Origin: Tyto alba
Lineage: Eukaryota > Chordata > Aves > Strigiformes > Tytonidae
Assembly: GCF_018691265.1 (NCBI RefSeq)
Contig: NW_024881313.1
Coordinates: forward strand, 14,687,518 to 14,751,517
Reading direction: 5' to 3'
Length of the DNA: 64,000 nt
Of the stretch, positions 52,101 to 61,100 are shown one piece after another. Under the pieces are notes generated by a model, which saw only the letters and a program-made list of their open reading frames with translations, searched no databases and was not told the DNA's origin. Within the stretch, counting starts at the first letter, position 1, and each line of letters opens with the position of its first letter. A program made the translations under genes and the position numbers.

Positions 52101-55100
52101 GTATTGAGGTGGTTAAACTTGCGCATTTAAATTCACAGATCGTCTATTCTAACTCTCAGAAGTACTGAACACTGGTAACATTTCTCCAGGGGAACGTTTT
52201 TGCGATGAAAATCGTCAGCTCTTGGAAAATGAAAATTTTCATGCAAATGTATTGATTGAAAAATATAATTTCAAAGGACTGACATGCAGAGTTCTAATGG
52301 CATACATAGACTTTTCAAATTTTTAGAAAGAACTGGTTCTTTTTACATGCAGAAGTTCCTGGATTTCAGCTCTTGGGCCACAGGTGTGTGTTGACATTCT
52401 TACAACAGTAAGTGTAAACATGATTTTTGTGAGTCACATAAAGAAAACACCTCCTGATGCAAACTATTGAAAGGATTTCTGTTAACAGTGTTGCTAAGTA
52501 TTAATTATTTTGTAACACTTACTGAGTCTCTATGGCAGAAATACAGACTTTCTTGTCATCCTGAGTGCTTCTCTGAACTTCAGAGATTTCAGTATAATAA
52601 ACACTTGCTAGGAAGAAACAGCTCTGTGAAGATTTGTGGAAACCAACTCCACAAGGTCTGCATATCACCCAAACACTTTCAGCAGGACTAGCTCTTTTTT
52701 ATACACACACTTTGTTAAAACTGTAATTCCTACTGATGTGTTTGTAGAGCAATATTCAGTTTGGGTCCACATGTGAAATAACTGCTAAAATATCAATTTT
52801 AACAAAACATCTCTGTGCTTGCTAGAAATTAATTTATTTGGTAATGTAATGCATTTTTTTCACCAGAGAAATAAATACTATCATATTTTATTTGAAATGA
52901 AAGGTTACATAGGAACAGAGTTTGGTGCTCCCTTGTCAGAATCCCAGCACCTCTGACACCTGATTTCACAGATGTTACTAAATACACAGTAAGTATTGCT
53001 CCTGTGCCAAACAGTTTTGTTCCAAGGCTGTGGATCCAAAAATGGCTTTCATTCTGCATATACTTCAACTGTGAGGAGCCATTTGCAATTACAGAGCTTT
53101 AACTAGAGCTGTGGAAGTTATCTGTGTATTTTCATTGGCACAGCCTGAAAAATGGGAATTATTTTTTCTGTGTAAAACAAGTAAAGGTTACAGTGACCCT
53201 GCTGACAGCATCTACCCACATCTCAGTGTTGCCAGAAACTGTTTTGGCTCTTTGGTAATGTAGAACAAAGTCTTACAAGTCTTATGATGTAAATCAGGCT
53301 GTGCTATAACTGAATAGGATTTTTAATTAATGTGCTAGTAAAGAATTTGCATTTTATTCACAAAAGGCTTCATCCTGAGAAATGGTGAGTGCCACCTACA
53401 TGGTTCCTTTTGGTGTCTGTACCAAGGTGGGATCAGAACCTGCAGAGATCCATTCAAAATGGTAGATTTAACATTGTTTTTCTCATTCTGGTATCTTTGT
53501 TCTTTTTTGATCTTTGGTGGTTGGGTAATTAAGGACAGATGTAGGAACACAGGAGAAAACACAATTTTCTCCTATTTTATTAATATAACAGCAGCATCAA
53601 ATTAAACCTAAATGTTGATGGCATCCCACTGAAAGCTTTAAGAAATCAATAATGATCTTTGCTTTATTAGCACTTATTCACTTCTATTTCTTTAAGCATA
53701 TACATTGTACAGTTATTCTGGGACTCTATATTGGCATTATTTGGTACAAACCTAATGCAGCTGTCATTAGATACTGAATTTCAGAAAAATAACAACATCC
53801 CTGCATTATTAATTGTTCCTTTTAAATCCTAAATGATAACCATGCTATTTACATACATATTAATAGGAGTTACGATCTGGTTAAAACAAACCTTGACTTA
53901 AGCCATCCAGGCAGGACACTTGCTTAGAATCTAGATTTTCCACTGGATCTCCTCTAGAAACTTCTCCAAAAGATGTCTGCCTTTCAAAAATGTTGTTGTT
54001 ATTGTTAACCTGGCTCCCATTTTGCTTCATTAGCCTGAAAACTTCTGCTTCCAAGTCTCGTATCTGAAAGAAATACAACACAGTTTACCCGTAACACACA
54101 CATACACACACATCTATTAGATATATGTTTCTTCCAGAATATCAGGCAGAATTGTCTCATTCTTCAAATATGAGACTAAATACTACTCACACGAGCTTGT
54201 AAGCCTTGAACCTCTACAAGGTGTGCTTTCTCCAAATCTTCTATTTTCTTTCGTTCGGCTTCCTGGCGTTTGATGAAGTCAAGTTCTCTTGGGGAAAAAA
54301 AAAAAACAATGGATTTGCTGTCATCAAAGCAATCAGATTTAAACAGAAAATAAAATGTTCTGATATATCGTAAGCTATGCATCGCAAAAATCTGTACTTA
54401 ACAAATAATTTACTACTAACCTAATAAGAAGTATGAAACTGCAATTAGGACAAAACACTGAACAATTACTTAGTCTAAGTGAATATGCTAGGTGAAGATA
54501 CAAAAAAGGTAAGAGTAACTAATGTGAAAAAACCCCCAAACCCTCAGTTGTTCTAATTGATAATCAAAACAGTTAAATCAAACTATTTTTTCATAATCTG
54601 TGTTTACAATGAAAAAAACATTAGTTTAGTTTATGCTGTGTTCTGCTGTAGGAAATGGAGCAAAATCTCCGTTTTATTACGGTGTGACTGCACTCCTTCA
54701 CACAAAGGACAGCTGTAAGTTTCCAGGTACAAATCTAATTTTCGAGTAAGCTATAAGGAAATCTGTTAGGTGATTTTAGGATTTTGTGATAGTTAAAAAC
54801 AACTGGCTAGATCTTTTACTAATATAAAGCAGAATAACAACAGAAAGGTTATCCAAGCTCATTCTAGCTATTTTCCTTTTTTCTTTCTATTTTGAAAATC
54901 TAAGACATTTGTGATAGAAAGAACACAAGATGCCAGTTAGTTCTGGTATAGTCATGAAATTCCAAGATGGGTAATAACATTTTGACTATCTAAAACCCTT
55001 TTTAATGGGACAGGATATTCACTTCTGCACTCCCAGTTGTCACTTGACATTGCTGTATGTTTTTGAGTTTTCTTCTTTAAATGAGTATATTTCAGCAGAA

Positions 55101-58100
55101 AATGAAAAAGTTGCTTCAAAAAAAGAAGAAATTTGGGAGAATGGAAGCTGTTATAGAAATATAAGTTGTTATTATTCTTGCTAGCCATCAGGGACAGGGG
55201 ACCACATGAAACAGAGGGGGCCAGGTAATCATCAGTTAGCTCAATTCAGCTCAAACTTTCTTGGCATCTACAAGAAGAAGAAAAATAAAATGTAAAATGT
55301 AAAAAAACAATTTTCTTTTTGATGTTATATTAGTACACAGCAGGAGTGAATCCAGCTGACACGACACCAACATAAAGCGCTGCTAACCCTGCTAATCAAA
55401 TGCTTTACTACAACTACTCTTGGTTGTTTGCAATCACACTAAGTTATCTAGTAATTCTGAAACATTCAAACCTGGAATACTACAGACTGAGTCTTTACTT
55501 AGTTATAGTATTATTTTTCAACAATACTAAACTATTACTTGAATACTACTAACACTTTTCCTTAATAAAGAACCCATGATTTTAATGAAAAAAAAAAAAA
55601 AAAAAAGTGAAAAATAGTGTTTACCTTACAGGTGTTTAATAGTGGGTTTCATATTTTAAAATATATCACATACATGCTTCCTATCTGGACACTAAGTCAT
55701 TTGCTGAGCCTGGCATAACTGCTTACTTTTGCTGAAAATCCTTGATTAATTTCTTTGCCTTGTTATATTTCTTCTCCAGAGCCTGATACTGGCTTTGCGT
55801 CTCCTTGAGGTGCTCATTCACCGTGTGACACAGGGTTTGTGCCTCAATCCAGTAACTCTCTAATTTCATCATCCTTTCCTTATTCTCCTCAATGTTCTGC
55901 TGGAGTTGGGTCTTCTCCAATTCCCACCTCACCTTCTCATTCTCAGCAGCCTGCAGCTGAACAAAAGAGTTGGAGATGCAGTCAGTAAAAAGCTGCAAAG
56001 TACAGCCTGACAGTTTAGGGTTCATTCAAACAACATGAATAGTGAGAATCAGTGAATTAATAACTATAATAGTAATACGCTAGCAGTGAAAAGAGCATTC
56101 CAGGACAAAGAGAACAGGCTGATACACACACTATTCTTCCTCATAAAACAAAGCAAAGCCTTTGCTCTGTGTTCCAGTGCAGCCTCTGTGCTTCTCGGGG
56201 TTATACCAACACACTTAAAAAATGTCAATAGTGGAGTATTCAGGCAAACTGCAGGGTTAATCCGTCAGCACTGGGGATGCATTTTGCTCTATGCATGTGG
56301 GTCAGATGTTATAAAGCATTCACACGCTTTCATAAAGCGAAGAAATTTCTTATTTTGAGGGGGGAAGCTGATTTCCAGGTTCTATATTTCAATTAAGAAT
56401 GATTTATAAAACAATAGAAAAAAAGGCAATTGCATCCAATCTAACTATCTGCTTTTTAAATCAAATTAGAAATTCTATTGAATTCTTACAATGTCCGTTT
56501 TCATGTCATAATCTTGCTTAATCTAGAAAGTCAAACAAAAGAGGCTGAAGCATAATTAAAAATTTAACATCAGGTCATAACCTAGAATCTTTTTTCATTT
56601 AAGCAAGCACAGAGTTTTGCATCCAATACTGAAACTATGCCAGAACTATTATGAGACCAAAGAGAACCTATTATAAATATATTACTTGTTTTCTTTAAAC
56701 TTGCTTACTGAGTTGTAAAGAGCTAATCTGAAGAGGAAAATATGCTCTTGCTGTTGAAGATTGCAGGTGCTAATTCTGCCAAACACATCAGCACTGCTCA
56801 ACTCTATGACCAGTGCAGTTCCACTGCTAGTTCCACTATCTGACATCAGTGAAGCCCAATGACTTTTTCCAAGTGACCTCAGAGAAGTCTGAATTTTACT
56901 GCTGAGTTTATAATAAACATTAGCTCCTTTGCTAGTTCTGTTTTTTGTTCTTTTTTTTTTTTTTTTGTTTATTTGGATTTTGGTTTTTTTTTTTTTTTTT
57001 TGTGTGTGGGGGGGTTTTTTTGTTTGTTTGTTTTATTGTGTGTTAAGTTTCTCACTTTCTAACTGAAGCTAGCTGCAGGTTTCAGTGTCTGGAGCTGGGT
57101 AAGGGTACAGATGTTCAGCAGCCTGTATATTTTAGCTCCCAGAATTTACAGAAAACAAAAAATTATTTAACATCCCTGTTTACTTATCAAGATTGTTTAA
57201 TTTGCTCTAGGCAGCTCTGCTAACATCATGGATGATATACACACAAAGAAAAAACCCAATTTGCAGTTTTATTAGTAATACACCTAAACTAGCCACATTC
57301 TCTTCAGCTCTATTGAAAATACTAGGTAAATAAGACCAACACAGAAAGGCACATTAACACTAATCCTGCAAATGTATTTTTACAGATTAATGTTTACACC
57401 CACACACCATTGTCATCAAGTCAATGGGGCTCGGCACTATCCCAAGGGATTGACCGCCTGGCTCTGATTGCAGGACTGGAACTGGAAAGCAGTGGAAGAA
57501 AATATTTCTGACTTTCTGAACTGAAACAGTACAGCAGAAATTGTCCATACATAAAATAGCTGCAGTTTGAATTTGTTTTTAACAATAATTTTGCAGATTT
57601 GATAAACACTATGCAAAATATACAGTGAGTGTAAATGTTGCTAGAAAGAAATACTAATCTAAACTATTTTTCTGAAATACAATTTTCTCTTTCTCTTCTT
57701 TTTCTTTCCTTTATAATGTACTCAAACTCAAAGAGAAGGATATCATTATAAAACCTAGTATTACTCAACAGAATTATCAGCTGACTTCCCATAAAGGTTA
57801 TCCTAGTACAAAAAATATAATTCCTCTTTAATGCTACAGCAAATTCAATCTAATAACTAGCAACTGATTGTGAGATGTTAAATTCGTAAGCTTTTTCCTT
57901 TCTAGAGTATCTTTTAGAAAGAACTGCAACAATATGAAACAGCACTTTTTCTCCTGCATATAAAAAGTAACTTCCATTAAATACCTTTAAATAAATCAAG
58001 ATATTTTTTTTAATGTCAAAAAAAAAGGAAATTAGCATAAACAGGATGCTTTAATACCACTGGTAAATAAAAAACCTACTAACTTAGATTTGAATATGCA

Positions 58101-61100
58101 ATCCAAATATAATTTAAAAACCTGACAAAATGCATTAGAATTGTAAAACTAGAAACCTGCCATTTAGTCATTATGATACCCCTTAAAATGTATGTTTAAT
58201 TGAAGCTACGCAAGTTGGCAGTTTCTCTTAATAGCAGCACTTAAGATTTTACTTAAAACTTTGAATAGAGATTATACACCAAGACAAGATTTAGCTGATC
58301 CACTGTGCTTCTTAATCAGCCTTTAACAAGGATGTTGACTTCTCCACCCACATAAAGATATATGTCTTCAGATCTGATTTTGCATGAGAGGAAAAAAACA
58401 GCATTTATTAACCATATATTGATTCTTACCTTTGTCTTCAGCTTCTGAATTTCAGCTTCTGTAACTGCATGTTTGATTTGCAACTAAAATTGAAAATATA
58501 AAATAAACAAGTGAAGTCACTGAGAGTACTCCAGTATTTTTAAAGCCTGTGCTGCAAGTTGAATACCTTATTACATAGCAGAAGGCCTTGAAGACTGCTG
58601 CAGTGCAGTAGATTGTAAATTAAAATGTCTAGCTTGCAAAATGACTCAGTCTGTGCAACCTAATTAAAGATAGGATGCCATCTAACCACTCATAATTTCA
58701 AATCAGAACATCCAATCTGTTTAGCAAAACCAAATGTCTTATGCTTAAAAAAAAAAAAATAGATGTTATCCTGCTGGGCTTTGCTGTCCTCTGTTGTGAA
58801 CATGAAATACGTCCCAGTGCTGTCAGAAAGTCCCACTGCATTGATTAGAACAGGCACATTACAAAAATGCAAATATGGAAATAAGTGATTTAACAACTCA
58901 AAAAATCAGGAAAACCTTAAGGGAAGATTCCACACATTTATTTAATGGAAAAAAAAAAAAAGGTACACCGATGCTATCCTTCTCTACCATTAGCTGTAGT
59001 TACTCTGCTCAGACTGGCCAATCTGAATTGAGAGCAGTTACACAGAGAAACTGTAAAAAACAGGAAATGACATTCAAACACACAAAATGATTGCAAGTAG
59101 ATTAACAGCCCAGGCAGTGTGCTAAAGGTTGTAGCTACATTACCAAGCAGCGTGCTGCAGTAACAGTGGATCTGCACAGGGAAAGGGTCAGTGCTGAGGA
59201 CCTGGCACCCACCTGCACACTTTCCGGGGGGGATTTCTTTTGGACTAACCTACACTAGGCTGATCCTCTGGAGTGAACATTCATGAGCTCTTGAAGTGTA
59301 TTAGGCAATGTCCTGAAACATCTTTAGTTTCAGCCCAAAGGTCTGCTATTCACAGGCTCCAAAAACACTCCAAAGTACTGTGAATCAAAGTGCAGCGTCA
59401 ACAGCATAACCTTAATCCAAATGGAAATGATCATGCACATGCACCCAATACTGGTCTGCACCTGAATCCCCACCGCTTTATTATTTAAACCAGGCAGCAC
59501 AGACAAACTTCTGATAGGCCCTAAAACCTTAAAGCACTGTTTAATCTGAAACTGTGACTTTGTGTGTTGAGTAAGGAGTTGAGGGCAAGGGCAAAACCTG
59601 AATTACAGCCTGAGCTGGCACTGCAGTGGAGACAAAGCCTTTGTCCATTATTTATGAATACCAGGAATAGTTACAGAAAAGCATGTTTTACATGGGGGTT
59701 ACTTCTCTTACAAGACTAACGGGAGCTTTTGGGAATAGTTTATGTTGAGATAATGGAGTATGTGAGGGAGTTGTACTGAACCAAAAATTATCATCCTTGG
59801 TGAAGCAATGGCTACATTCTCAACGAGCAGGCTGTTAGTGAAAAAATGTACAATTCAAAAGAGAAGTTCTGGAGGAGTAATTTTCAAAATAACAGGAGCC
59901 ATCACAGAGCTATCAATACAGGTATCTTTGAGAAAGGCCAAGCTACTTCTGAAATTCCCTTTTCATGGGACCTCTTGAACCCACTTCTTGTGGCAGCACA
60001 TGAAATGCACACTCTCACATGCAGTTTGGTTTGCAAATCAGCCTTAACTGATCTAGTGAATAAACTTTGTCTTTTCTGGCGGAGAGTTCCTGAATTAATG
60101 CTGGAAGGAATAAAGAAGGCATTGATGCAACCAGTCCCACCTGAGGAACAGTTTAGGAATCTTCTTTTCCCCGCTCATTTCTTGGTCACTGTCTCCAGAG
60201 GAGACTGTATGCGCTTCTCGCCACTGGGATTATCTGATACTTACACTCCTTGACTTTGCACTGAAAAGCGTTACAAATCTTCAAGCGCTCAGTGAAAACA
60301 GCTATACTATCTCATTTCAAATGAAACCAGTCACTGACTACAACAGCTTGCAGAAACATGTAAAATGTGGCGGCACAGCAAGCACACTAGTGGGTGGAAC
60401 ATGCACGGGCCAGACCGCACGGGCCCTGAGCAGGCGGCTAACCCGGGGATTGCACGGGGCTCCTGAGGCAGAGCCACGGGAGAGCAGGGCCACTGGTCCC
60501 GCACGGAGAGACACCGGTGCAGCCAGGAACAGGGCGCTCGGCAGCCCTGGAGCTGGTGTTAATGGCAAGAAGTGGCCAGTGGTGCTACTTCACCCAGCAG
60601 ACCAAGAAGCCGAGAAGGATATATACCTTTTTTGTAATTATATATAGTGGAGGAAACTAAGGAGATACTTTAATTAGCATTTGCATGAGGTTACTTGCAA
60701 ATTTTAAGCTCACTCAATCCAATCTCTGATCTGCAGTCTTCAGTGATCGAGAACTGTTTTTTCTCATCATTCCATTTCTGTTAGTAGTGAAAAATTACGA
60801 AAGAACCATCTCAAAATGTTATGGTGTTTATAAAGCACCCAGGCCTTTCCTTAGTTCTACTACCTCATTGTTTTGGAGTGAGATAAAATCAGGGGAAGGA
60901 TGGATGAGCTAGACTTTGCCCTTTGCAGAGTTAATAATGAAATCAAAAAGCCGAGACTCAAAGCTTTAGGCTACCTGCTTAAAGTCCTTTCCCATCTCTT
61001 CTAAAACCCCACAAACCCAGAAGCAGCACTTAAACAGCTTATTATTACACACAAATAAACTCAAAATTGTTGCATAAATGACAATCTGCTCAGGTACAGA

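Noticed and set aside
59846..60253. 135-residue plus-strand open frame in a neurabin intron
   Set aside because: No recognisable domain or splice context; length is within what an intron of this size can give by chance.
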